Positions 15,881 through 23,547 of a stretch of 36,321 nucleotides of DNA are shown here, one piece after another. The notes under the pieces were generated by a model that had not been told where the DNA came from, did no database searches, and was given only the letters and a program-made list of their open reading frames with translations. Position 1 is the first letter of the stretch; every line of letters starts with the position of its first letter. Made by a program: the position numbers and the translations under genes. Source of the DNA: Bacteroidales bacterium (GTDB lineage: Bacteria; Bacteroidota; Bacteroidia; Bacteroidales; UBA7960); assembly GCA_007135645.1 (NCBI GenBank), contig SLIL01000460.1, positions 1 through 36,321 of the forward strand, read 5' to 3'.

Positions 15881-16660
15881 ATGGAAGCAGGCATTTTTAT
15901 CCCATGTTTTATTGATCAGGTTTATCCGCAAACAGGCATGAACATGGTGAAATTACTGGAACAGGCCGGCATAACCCCAAAATACAATCCTTCACAAACA
16001 TGCTGTGGCCAGATGGCGTTTAATGGCGGATACTGGGAAGAAGCACGGTGCGTGGCAGAGAAATTCATCCGGGACTTTATGGATTATCCGCTGGTGGTGG
16101 GCCCTTCGGCATCATGTATCGGGATGGTACGCAATTACTACCCGGGAATGTTTGACAACTCCACCATGCACAACCACAACCGGCAACTGGGAAAGAAGAT
16201 CTATGAACTCACCGACTTTCTGGTCAATTATCTTAAAAAAGAAGATTTTGGCGCTGTGTTTCATGCCAGGGCCACTATCCATGACTCCTGTGCTGCCCTG
16301 CGCGAATATGGGCTGAAAGACGAACCGCGCAAGTTGCTTGCAAAGGTAAAGGGGCTGGAAATTATTGAAATGGACCATACCGATGTATGCTGCGGATTTG
16401 GCGGAACCTTTTCTGTGAAACACGAAGCCATTGCAACAGCCATGGCAGAGCAAAAGGTTGAAAATGCCCTGAAGACAGAAGCAGAATATATTATCAGTAC
16501 AGAAGCATCCTGCCTGATGCATATTCAGGGGTATATTGACCGTAACAACCTTCCGTTAAAAGTAATGCACATTGCCGATGTTCTGGTGAAAAGGGATGAA
16601 ACTCACCAAATAATTTTACAGGAAAATGAGCAAAACAACAATTCAGAACAATCTGAATGA
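15881..16660 (+). CDS. LutA/YkgE-like (Fe-S)-binding oxidoreductase subunit, two CCG domains
   Basis: A cytoplasmic protein of 259 aa with two cysteine-rich CCG domains. The first has Cys9, Cys41-Cys42-Gly and Cys79 (GPSASCIGM). The second has HDSC, VCCGFGG and EASCLMH. This is the layout of LutA in the LutABC L-lactate oxidation complex and of GlpC/HdrB-type subunits that hold a non-cubane Fe-S cluster. No lutB or lutC lies nearby, so the partner is unknown and the gene symbol is withheld. It starts 22 nt after rlmB and is probably in the same operon. The last 20 residues are a hydrophilic Asn/Gln/Glu-rich tail. Confidence 0.82.
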   Translation: MEAGIFIPCFIDQVYPQTGMNMVKLLEQAGITPKYNPSQTCCGQMAFNGGYWEEARCVAEKFIRDFMDYPLVVGPSASCIGMVRNYYPGMFDNSTMHNHNRQLGKKIYELTDFLVNYLKKEDFGAVFHARATIHDSCAALREYGLKDEPRKLLAKVKGLEIIEMDHTDVCCGFGGTFSVKHEAIATAMAEQKVENALKTEAEYIISTEASCLMHIQGYIDRNNLPLKVMHIADVLVKRDETHQIILQENEQNNNSEQSE

Positions 16661-16728
16661 TTCCTTTGGTTCAAAAATTAATAATGCACAGTAACCAATT
16701 TCTAACCCGTTAGTTCCACTAAATCTCT

Positions 16729-17943
16729 ATGAAAACCTTCTCTTACATCTCAAAACTTCCAATTGTAATTATCACTCTTTTACTTTTCTTTAGTAACCAA
16801 AGCAATGCCCAAACAGAGCTGGATGATCGGGCAGTGATTAATTTTGATGAAGGAATAGGGTTTTTAAATCCCGACAGCCTTTATGGGGTAAACCTGCGCT
16901 TCCGGATGCAAAACCGGGTAGGGATGAACACCGTTAGTGGTCAGGATATGAATCCGGCTAACTTTGAAGCCCAGGTAAGAAGGCTCAGGCTGCGGTTTGA
17001 TGGGTTCATGGGTGAAAATAATTTCACCTATTACCTGCAATTATCATTTACCAGGGGCGATCAGGATTGGGACAACAGTGGTTTTCCTGGTATTGTGCGT
17101 GACGCTATGGTTTTTTACACATTCAACGATCACTTTTATATCGGTTTTGGGCAAGGTAAACTGCCTGGAAACCGACAGCGTGTAGTCTCCAGTGGTTCAT
17201 TGCAATTCTCTGACCGGTCGGCTGTAAATGCCATTTTCAACATAGACCGCGATTTTGGCCTCATGGCTTACTATAGCAATCGACTGGCGGGCATCGATTA
17301 CAATATTAAAACCGCTGTGAGCAGTGGAGAAGGAAGAAACATCGCACATACTGATAACGGATTAAGCTATACCGGAAGGCTGGAGCTATTGCCCCTTGGA
17401 AAATTTCTTTCCTCGGGCGATTTTTTTGAAGGAGACCTGATGCGCGAACCTACTCCAAAGTTTTCTTTAGCTGCAGGAGGCTCATTTAATCACAAGGCAA
17501 CACGTGTTGCCGGCCAGCGGGGACAGTCCATCCCCGGTAGTCAGGATATCCTTTCTTTTTTTGCCGATATAATGGCCAAATACAATGGATGGGCCCTGTC
17601 TCTTGAATATGCTTCACGCGTTGTTGAACAACAGCAAATATTTGTGGTAGATGATAACAATCTTTATTCCTATACCGGCTGGGGATTTAACGGGCAGCTG
17701 AGCTATATTTTCCCTTCTAACTACGAAATTGCTGGCCGATACACCTATATCAGGCCTGATAATACCATTAAGTGGTTTGAGAACAGACAGGAGATCTTTA
17801 CCCTGGGGCTTTCAAAATATTTCCAGGAACACCGCAACAAGCTGCAGTTCAATGTATCATACAACCAAAATCCCGGCCCGGCATTTGCTGCCGGTAGCCG
17901 GGATTTCTGGAATTTCATGATACAGATAGAAACAGGAATCTGA
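16729..17943 (+). CDS. Porin, phosphate-selective OprO/OprP-like
   Basis: An outer-membrane beta-barrel protein of 404 aa. A signal peptide ends at about residue 28 (SNAQ then TELDD). The mature part consists of alternating strands with the family hallmark RRLRLRFDGFMGENNFTYYL, followed by RDAMVFYTFNDHFYIGFGQGKLP, typical of the porin_O_P family. Despite the family name, substrate specificity in Bacteroidota is unproven. It lies 68 nt after the LutA-like gene on the same strand with no obvious promoter between, so read-through is possible. It converges on hflC with 28 nt between stop codons. Confidence 0.83.
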   Translation: MKTFSYISKLPIVIITLLLFFSNQSNAQTELDDRAVINFDEGIGFLNPDSLYGVNLRFRMQNRVGMNTVSGQDMNPANFEAQVRRLRLRFDGFMGENNFTYYLQLSFTRGDQDWDNSGFPGIVRDAMVFYTFNDHFYIGFGQGKLPGNRQRVVSSGSLQFSDRSAVNAIFNIDRDFGLMAYYSNRLAGIDYNIKTAVSSGEGRNIAHTDNGLSYTGRLELLPLGKFLSSGDFFEGDLMREPTPKFSLAAGGSFNHKATRVAGQRGQSIPGSQDILSFFADIMAKYNGWALSLEYASRVVEQQQIFVVDDNNLYSYTGWGFNGQLSYIFPSNYEIAGRYTYIRPDNTIKWFENRQEIFTLGLSKYFQEHRNKLQFNVSYNQNPGPAFAAGSRDFWNFMIQIETGI

Positions 17944-17971
17944 TTCCCATTAACTTAAGCCTGTACGAATT

Positions 17972-18910
17972 TTACCTTGATCCTTTGAGGAACCTGTAAA
18001 GTTCGCTGTCGGTTGTAAGGATAATACTGGTTTCTTTATCAAAGGATTTCTCCAGGGCCTCCATAGAGCGTAGAAAGGTATAAAGGTCTCTGGACATGGC
18101 TGTGCGATTGTATGCTGCAGAGTATAATGAGGTAGCTTCTGCGTCGGCTTTACCTCTGATTATTTCAGCCTCTCTGAAGGCTTCTGAGCTGATCTGAGCC
18201 AGATCACGTTCTTTGTCTCCTTCAATCCGGCGGGCTTCGCCCTGGCCTTCCGATCTGAACTGATCGGCTATCCGGTTGCGCTCACTGATCATCCGGTCAT
18301 ACACATTACGCCTTACTTCATCCACATAATTCATCCTTTTAAACCGGAAGTCAAGTACCCTGATACCCAAGTCGGAAGTACGCTCATTGGCGCGTTCCAG
18401 GATAATCTTTTCTATGTGTTCACGTCCCACGGTAATTTCTTCAAGCTCTTCAATATCCTGCAAATACTCTTCATATACTTCAGGTTCGCGATTTGAAGAC
18501 CTTACAAGATCCAACAGTTCGTGACTGGCCACGGCATTACGGGTTTCTCCGTCAAGAATATCATCCAGCCTTGACTGGCCTGAACGTTCATCCCTGAGGC
18601 GAATAAAAAACTGCAGGGGATCAACAATTTCCCATCGGGCATAGGTATCAACAAAAATAAATTTTTTGTCTTGGGTGGGCACCTGGTTGGGATCACCGTC
18701 CCACTTCAGATACCTTTTGTCAAAATATTGCACTTTGTGGATAAATGGTGCTTTAAAATTCAGGCCGGGTTCAGTGCGGGGGCCACCCACAGGCCGGCCA
18801 AACTGAGTTACAATGGCCTGCTGGGTTTCATCAAGGATAAATATGCTACTAAACCCAACAATGGCAAATACGCCAATTAATATGAGTAAAATTATATTTT
18901 TAGGCTTCAT
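17972..18910 (-). CDS. hflC: Protease modulator HflC (SPFH/band-7 family)
   Basis: A membrane-anchored protein of 312 aa that, in E. coli, pairs with HflK to form the large cage around FtsH protease. One N-terminal membrane helix (about 5-25) precedes the SPFH domain (about 26-200: DETQQAIVTQFGRP, GLNFKAPFIHKVQYFDKR). A helical part with EGQGEARRIEGDKERD follows, and then DLYTFLRSMEALEKS. The C terminus (TDSELYRFLKG) is the HflC signature. It starts 19 nt after hflK, in the canonical hflK-hflC order, and is co-transcribed with it. Confidence 0.94.
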   Translation of the reverse strand: MKPKNIILLILIGVFAIVGFSSIFILDETQQAIVTQFGRPVGGPRTEPGLNFKAPFIHKVQYFDKRYLKWDGDPNQVPTQDKKFIFVDTYARWEIVDPLQFFIRLRDERSGQSRLDDILDGETRNAVASHELLDLVRSSNREPEVYEEYLQDIEELEEITVGREHIEKIILERANERTSDLGIRVLDFRFKRMNYVDEVRRNVYDRMISERNRIADQFRSEGQGEARRIEGDKERDLAQISSEAFREAEIIRGKADAEATSLYSAAYNRTAMSRDLYTFLRSMEALEKSFDKETSIILTTDSELYRFLKGSR

Positions 18911-18929
18911 AATTACTTTTTTATATGAT

Positions 18930-19907
18930 TTACGGATTCTGAAGTCTTTGTTTGTCTATGTTGAGCAGAGGCAACACGTTGGTCCCCTTCTCGTCAACGA
19001 TAATCTTGTTGCCCAGCTTTGGAATAATACGTTCCATGGTTTCCAGGTATATTCTTTTACGGGTTACATCAGGGGCTCTTACATACTCTGTATAAAGGGC
19101 ATTGAACCTTTCTGCCTCACCCTTTGCACGGTTCACTCTGTTCAAAGCATAAGCGTTGGCCAACTCAATGGTTTCAATGGCTTCACCCCTGGCCCTTGGG
19201 ATTACCCTGTTATACTCAGACTGGGCTTGGTTGATCAGTGTTTCGCGCTCCTGCTGGGCCTGGTTTACTGCATTAAAGGAGGGTTTTACCGGTTCTGGTG
19301 GGTTCACATCCTGAAGTACCACCTGGTCGATCCTGATGCCGTTTTCGTATTCATCGCACATGGACTGAAGCAAAACTTCCACCGTTGATGCCACCTCCTG
19401 GCGGCCCACTGTAAGTACTTCATTTACCGTGCGGTCTCCAACAATTTTTCGCATAGCAGCTTCCGACATATCCCTGAGGGCATCTTCGGCATCGCGCACC
19501 CTGAAAAGGAATTTGTAAGAATCGGTAATACGGTATTGTACTACCCACTCCACATCAGCCAGGTTAAGGTCGCCGGTAAGCATGAGCGATTCGTCAGCGA
19601 AACTGCCCGTAGCATAACGGGTGCGGGTATCGGCTTGTACTGTACGGAAACCAAATTCCTGCTTCAGTTGCCTTTGCACCGGTATTTTGTACATTCTTTC
19701 AATACCAAGGGGTAAAATAAAATTGAGGCCGGGCAGCAAGGTACGGTTGTATTTTCCCAACTGTACCACCACGCCCTCCTCTTCAGGGCCTACCGTTTTT
19801 ACCGAAGTAAACAAAACGATAAGACCAAACAAAACAATAAGGACTTTTTTGATATTTTTCCTTATCATATCCGAATAATACTGGACTTGTTGTTCAGGAG
19901 TTCTCAT
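18930..19907 (-). CDS. hflK: FtsH-protease modulator HflK (SPFH/band-7 family)
   Basis: The HflK partner subunit, 325 aa. It has one membrane helix (about 19-38), then the SPFH domain (VGPEEEGVVVQLGKYNRTLLPGL, about 41-63) and the HflK-type stretch MRKIVGDRTVNEVLTVGR. A long helix includes QAQSEYNRVIPRARGEA, and the end is GTNVLPLLNID. It is about 90 aa shorter than E. coli HflK because the Gly/Pro-rich cytoplasmic N terminus is missing. The ATG at 19907 sits about 35 nt after a predicted transcription start; Met14 is a possible alternative. hflC follows after 19 nt. Confidence 0.93.
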   Translation of the reverse strand: MRTPEQQVQYYSDMIRKNIKKVLIVLFGLIVLFTSVKTVGPEEEGVVVQLGKYNRTLLPGLNFILPLGIERMYKIPVQRQLKQEFGFRTVQADTRTRYATGSFADESLMLTGDLNLADVEWVVQYRITDSYKFLFRVRDAEDALRDMSEAAMRKIVGDRTVNEVLTVGRQEVASTVEVLLQSMCDEYENGIRIDQVVLQDVNPPEPVKPSFNAVNQAQQERETLINQAQSEYNRVIPRARGEAIETIELANAYALNRVNRAKGEAERFNALYTEYVRAPDVTRKRIYLETMERIIPKLGNKIIVDEKGTNVLPLLNIDKQRLQNP

Positions 19908-19947
19908 AATTTTTTTCGGGGTTAAAGTATACTATTTCTTATCACAG

Positions 19948-19978
19948 CCAAGGTAAAACAAAAAAGTATACTGACAAA
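19948..19978 (-). promoter_or_regulatory. Candidate hflK-hflC promoter
   Basis: On the minus strand, TTTG (19978-19975), 19 nt and TACCTTGG (19955-19948) match the -33/-7 consensus with one mismatch in the -7 box. The implied leader is about 35 nt. It is divergent from coaW. Confidence 0.48.
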
Positions 19979-20043
19979 GGATTTTCATCAAGCACTTGTT
20001 TTAAAAAAGGACTTTGCAGTTATTCCTCAATAAAAAAAATCCT

Positions 20044-20051
20044 TACATTTG
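20044..20051 (+). promoter_or_regulatory. Candidate -7 box for coaW, very close to the start codon
   Basis: TACATTTG is an exact TAnnTTTG match only 4 nt before the ATG at 20056. A TTTG at 20013-20016 is 27 nt upstream, longer than the usual spacer. If this box is used, transcription would start at or within a few bases of the ATG, giving a leaderless or near-leaderless mRNA. Confidence 0.42.
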
Positions 20052-20055
20052 AACC

Positions 20056-20868
20056 ATGATAATAGGAATTGACATAGGTGGGAGCACCACCAAGATTGTG
20101 GGTTTCAGTGGTAAAAAACTGCTGGAACCGCTCTCTGTTGAAGCCAATGACCCGGTGGCATCGGCAGCAGGGGCATTGGGCAAATTTCTCAATAGCAACA
20201 ATTTGTCTATCCGCGAGATCAGGCTTATCAGGATGACAGGTGCCGGGGCCACTTTTATTCAAAAAGAGATACTGGGGATTGCTGTGGAAAAAGTGGAAGA
20301 GTTTATCGCCCTGGGCCACGGCGGGCTTTACCTTACCGGGTTGGAGAAAGCGGTGATCGTAAGTATGGGTACGGGTACTGCCATTGTAAAAGCCCATGGC
20401 AAATGCATCTCGCACATTGGAGGTACCGGAGTGGGTGGCGGAACCATATTGGGATTGTCCAAAGCCATGCTCAACCTTTCTGACTTTGACAATATTGTAA
20501 GTCTTGCCGAAGAAGGGGATCTTTCGCTGGTAGATTTAAGCATCGGAGATATTACCCAGGGCGATATTGGCAACCTTCCCCCTACGCTTACTGCTTCCAA
20601 TTTTGGAAAAATGAGCGACAAAGCGGGCAAAAACGACCTGTTGCGAGCTATTCTGAACATGGTATTTCAAACCATTGGCATGATGGCGGTGCTGGCGGCC
20701 AAAGTGGAAAAAGACCAGAATATCGTGATGACCGGTAACCTGGTAAAAGTTGCACAGGCCCAAAAAACCTTCGGGGAGCTTTCCAAACTCTATAAAGTAA
20801 AATTTCATACCCCAAAATATGCCCGGTATTGTACTGCCATAGGAGCTGCCATTAGTTATGGCCAATAG
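20056..20868 (+). CDS. coaW: Type II pantothenate kinase
   Basis: Phosphorylates pantothenate, the first step of coenzyme A synthesis. The 270 aa length is that of bacterial type II enzymes. The ASKHA-fold phosphate-1 motif is IGIDIGGSTTKIVGF (3-17), then MTGAGA, the adenosine-loop segment SMGTGTAIV and the GGTGVGGGTILGLS glycine-rich motif; the end AIGAAISYG is typical. Type II enzymes differ from CoaA and CoaX in fold and feedback control. The predicted promoter lies almost on the start codon. The GNAT gene follows after 26 nt, probably in the same transcript. Confidence 0.9.
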   Translation: MIIGIDIGGSTTKIVGFSGKKLLEPLSVEANDPVASAAGALGKFLNSNNLSIREIRLIRMTGAGATFIQKEILGIAVEKVEEFIALGHGGLYLTGLEKAVIVSMGTGTAIVKAHGKCISHIGGTGVGGGTILGLSKAMLNLSDFDNIVSLAEEGDLSLVDLSIGDITQGDIGNLPPTLTASNFGKMSDKAGKNDLLRAILNMVFQTIGMMAVLAAKVEKDQNIVMTGNLVKVAQAQKTFGELSKLYKVKFHTPKYARYCTAIGAAISYGQ

Positions 20869-20894
20869 CTTTATTGTTGACCAGACCTTTACTT

Positions 20895-21320
20895 ATGGAA
20901 AACATCACCATACGAGACTATCAACCCGAAGATTATCCGGCTATTGAAGATCTGTGGGATTTAACCAGCCTGGGTGGCGCTATCAGGGGCGACGATAAAG
21001 CTACCATTGAAAGAAGTCTTGCTCTGGGTGGTAAACTTCTCGTAGTCGAGGATGATCAAAAAAAGTTAATAGCCACTTCGTGGATGACTTATGATGGCCG
21101 CAGGCTTCATCTTCATCATTTTGGTGTGTTACCCCAATACCAGCGAAAAGGGATTGGAAGGCTGCTGGCTATGCGATCCATTGAATTTGCCCGCAACCAT
21201 GGCACACAAATCAAGCTGGAAGTTCACAAATCCAATATTGCCGCCATTGAGCTTTACAAACAACTGGGTTTTCAGTACCTGGGGGATTACCTGGTTTATA
21301 TTATCAGACAATTTGATTAA
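20895..21320 (+). CDS. GNAT-family N-acetyltransferase
   Basis: An acetyl-CoA-dependent acetyltransferase of 141 aa. Beta-1/alpha-1 is ITIRDYQPEDYPAIEDLW, and motif A for acetyl-CoA binding is VLPQYQRKGIGRLLAMRSIEFA (Q/RxxGxG/A type). The C-terminal motif B region is VHKSNIAAIELYKQLGFQYLGDYL. The ATG at 20895 was chosen over a TTG at 20874, since it places the first strand at the N terminus as usual. The substrate is not predictable. It lies 26 nt after coaW. A 7 bp hairpin (21337-21354) without a T run follows the stop. Confidence 0.87.
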   Translation: MENITIRDYQPEDYPAIEDLWDLTSLGGAIRGDDKATIERSLALGGKLLVVEDDQKKLIATSWMTYDGRRLHLHHFGVLPQYQRKGIGRLLAMRSIEFARNHGTQIKLEVHKSNIAAIELYKQLGFQYLGDYLVYIIRQFD

Positions 21321-21375
21321 TAAGTGCCTGCAAGAAAACACCAATTGTGGTGTTGGGCTTGTCTTCAAAACAGTT

Positions 21376-21399
21376 ACTTCGACAAGCTTAGCACAGGCT
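21376..21399. repeat. REP-like palindromic-element fragment
   Basis: The segment with core CTTCGACAAGCTTAGCACAG resembles a short repeat (CTTCGACAAGCTCAG type) that I recall as common in intergenic regions of many bacterial genomes. Only one copy is visible in the window, with no inverted partner nearby, so the assignment rests on memory of the motif. It lies in the 292 nt gap after the GNAT gene. Confidence 0.35.
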
Positions 21400-21612
21400 A
21401 TTTACGAAAAGTAAACTCTTTTTTTCTGCCCATTACAAGGATCCCTTAGTTTTTTCTTGGAAAAACAAATCATTTGCATTACTATTGCACTACGGAAATG
21501 GACTTCGAGTAGAAATGGATTCATAATCAATAAATGATTATAGATAGGATATGGTATGTTATTTGGTATTGGTACCATTAATTCCTGTCTTATATTCACT
21601 AAAAGGGAAAAA

Positions 21613-21996
21613 ATGGATGTATCAATTTGTAATGTTGAAAATGGCAAAAGCATCATAAGTTGTGGCTATAAAGGCCCAATTGAGTTAAAGGATATTGCTG
21701 GTGACTGGCAAAAAGTAATTGCACATGAAAAATTCAATGATATTGATACGCATTTGCTTTTTGACTGCCGGGAGGCAGAATTTGCTTTTTCACTGGACGA
21801 ATGCCATGGCATAGAGAGTTTCTTTGCGCAATTTTCAGATGTTTTGATTGATAAGAGAATTGCAATCATCGCGGTCTCAACCCTGAATACTGCATTTGCA
21901 ATATACATTGAGTATAAACTTAAATTTGGGTTTGGTTTCGATATAAAGGTTTTCTCCACCAAAGAGGCGGCCATTGAATGGATAGAGAACTATTAA
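21613..21996 (+). CDS. Small SpoIIAA-like (STAS/SEC14-type) protein
   Basis: A cytoplasmic protein of 127 aa. The alternating strand/helix pattern (THLLFDCREAEF, then KRIAIIAVSTLNTAF, then FDIKVFSTKEAAIEWIENY) resembles SpoIIAA-like or STAS-fold proteins of Bacteroidota, where the ending VFSTxEAAxEWL is frequent. No catalytic residues are evident, and function is unknown. The ATG at 21613 is preferred to one at 21556, because the upstream extension has no family pattern. A 7 bp inverted repeat (ATAATCA/TGATTAT, 21523-21541) lies 72 nt upstream. It converges on rmuC with 26 nt between stop codons. Confidence 0.6.
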   Translation: MDVSICNVENGKSIISCGYKGPIELKDIAGDWQKVIAHEKFNDIDTHLLFDCREAEFAFSLDECHGIESFFAQFSDVLIDKRIAIIAVSTLNTAFAIYIEYKLKFGFGFDIKVFSTKEAAIEWIENY

Positions 21997-22022
21997 TGGT
22001 GCTAAATTCACCCATACGATCC

Positions 22023-23420
22023 TCACTCTTCTTCATCAGAGATTTCCAGCAAACTGGGTGGCAAATTCTTACGCGTCTTTACCCCCAGCTGCCTTAGCTT
22101 TTCTGCCTGTCCGATAAGGTTGCCCCGGCCTGATTTAAGCTGACCAAACGCATCATTGTAACTGCCCTGGGCTTTATCCAGATGTTTGCCCAGATTTTCC
22201 AGGTTTTCAACAAAACTTACAAACTTGTCATACAATTGCGAGCCCCTGTCGGCAATGGCCTGGGTGTTCTGGTGCTGATGCTCCCTTTTCCAGAGGTCTT
22301 CAATAAGTTTAAGTGCTGCAATCAGGTTGGTGGGTGATATGAGCAGGATCTTTTTCCGGTAGGCGTAACCCCACAAATTGGAATCTTCTTTAAGTGCCAG
22401 CAGATAGGCAGGCTCCACCGGCACAAACATCATCACAAAGTCAAGTGTTTCACCATACTCATGATAGCTGGCATTGCTCAGGCTGTCTACATGCTTTTTG
22501 AGTGAGTCGATGTGCTCTCGAAGTGCCTTCTTTTGTTCTGTCTCATCGGCAGCTTCCGTATACCGGGTATATGCTACCAGGGATACTTTTGAATCAACTA
22601 TCACTTTACGGTTGTCGGGGTACTGGATAATAACATCGGGCCTCATGCGCTGCCCCTGTTCATTGCGGATCTTATTTCCATCCTCATCCTTAAGGTACTC
22701 CTGAACAAAATATTCCCTGCCTTCTTCCAGGCCCGATTGCTCAAGGATATTCTTAAGCACCATTTCTCCCCAGTCGCCCTGGATTTTGGCACTTCCTTTG
22801 AGCGCCCTGGTGAGGTTGTTGGCCTCCTCACTTACCCGCTGGTTGAGCTCAACAAGCCTTTCAAGCTCTTTGCCCAGCGAAAATCGCTCCTTGGCCTCAA
22901 TGGAATAGACCTCTTCCACCTTCTTACGAAAATTCTCAATATTTTCACCCAGTGGTTTGAGGATATTTTTCAGGTTTTCCTGGTTCTGGGTTGTAAAACG
23001 CGATGATTTTTCATCAAGAATACGGTTGGCGATATTTTCAAACTCGGTATTGAACTTGCGGCCCATTTCTTCTATCTCTTTTTTCTGCACCTGAAGCTTT
23101 TCATCCAATGCTTTGTTTTCAGCAGTCAGCTGTGCCTTTATGCTGTTCAATTCATTAAATTCAGATGTTTTTGTACTGAGCTCCTCTTTCAACCGGGTTA
23201 CTTCGTTTTTCAGCTCTTCAACGGTTTGCAAAGATGCTTCATACCTGGCCTGTACCCTTGAATTCTCTGCTGTAAATGCAGCCTTTTCTTCGGTATGGGC
23301 ACTTATGGCTTCATCCAGCCTTGAGCGATCCACCATTTTCATTTTCAAGGACATACGGGCCATAAACCAGGCTACCACTCCCCCTGCGATCATTCCGGCA
23401 ATAAGAATTACAATTTCCAT
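22023..23420 (-). CDS. rmuC: DNA recombination protein RmuC
   Basis: A protein of 465 aa of the RmuC family, a predicted nuclease-like protein that limits inversions at short inverted repeats in E. coli. One N-terminal membrane helix (about 3-20, VILIAGMIAGGVVAWFM) is followed by a long coiled coil (about 30-150). The RmuC domain (about 150-430) has SAKIQGDWGEMVLKNILEQSGL, YPDNRKVIVDSKVSL, FVMMFVPVEPAYLLAL and LLISPTNLIAALKLIEDLWKRE. Length and order are normal for the family. It is divergently arranged with the TonB-dependent receptor gene. Confidence 0.95.
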   Translation of the reverse strand: MEIVILIAGMIAGGVVAWFMARMSLKMKMVDRSRLDEAISAHTEEKAAFTAENSRVQARYEASLQTVEELKNEVTRLKEELSTKTSEFNELNSIKAQLTAENKALDEKLQVQKKEIEEMGRKFNTEFENIANRILDEKSSRFTTQNQENLKNILKPLGENIENFRKKVEEVYSIEAKERFSLGKELERLVELNQRVSEEANNLTRALKGSAKIQGDWGEMVLKNILEQSGLEEGREYFVQEYLKDEDGNKIRNEQGQRMRPDVIIQYPDNRKVIVDSKVSLVAYTRYTEAADETEQKKALREHIDSLKKHVDSLSNASYHEYGETLDFVMMFVPVEPAYLLALKEDSNLWGYAYRKKILLISPTNLIAALKLIEDLWKREHQHQNTQAIADRGSQLYDKFVSFVENLENLGKHLDKAQGSYNDAFGQLKSGRGNLIGQAEKLRQLGVKTRKNLPPSLLEISDEEE

Positions 23421-23438
23421 AGTCTGTTATTTTTGCTG

Positions 23439-23446
23439 TAAAGATA
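23439..23446 (-). promoter_or_regulatory. Candidate -7 box for rmuC
   Basis: The minus strand reads TATCTTTA, one base off TAnnTTTG, 19 nt from the ATG at 23420. A GTTT at 23467-23470 lies 20 nt further upstream. Confidence 0.28.
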
Positions 23447-23547
23447 CGGAATTGGAGGTTGGTGAGAAACATTAAAATGTGGTGGAAGCAATATGAAGAA
23501 TGCCTCCCTTTCATGAACCATCCCCCCTGCCCTGTTGTTAGAGATGC

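Noticed and set aside
16112-16522. Antisense frame of 136 codons inside the LutA-like gene
   Set aside because: It is a shadow of a gene with clear CCG motifs; its Cys/His content mirrors the coding strand.
21337-21354. Intrinsic terminator after the GNAT gene
   Set aside because: The 7 bp AACACCA/TGGTGTT hairpin has no T run behind it, so it was not called as a terminator.
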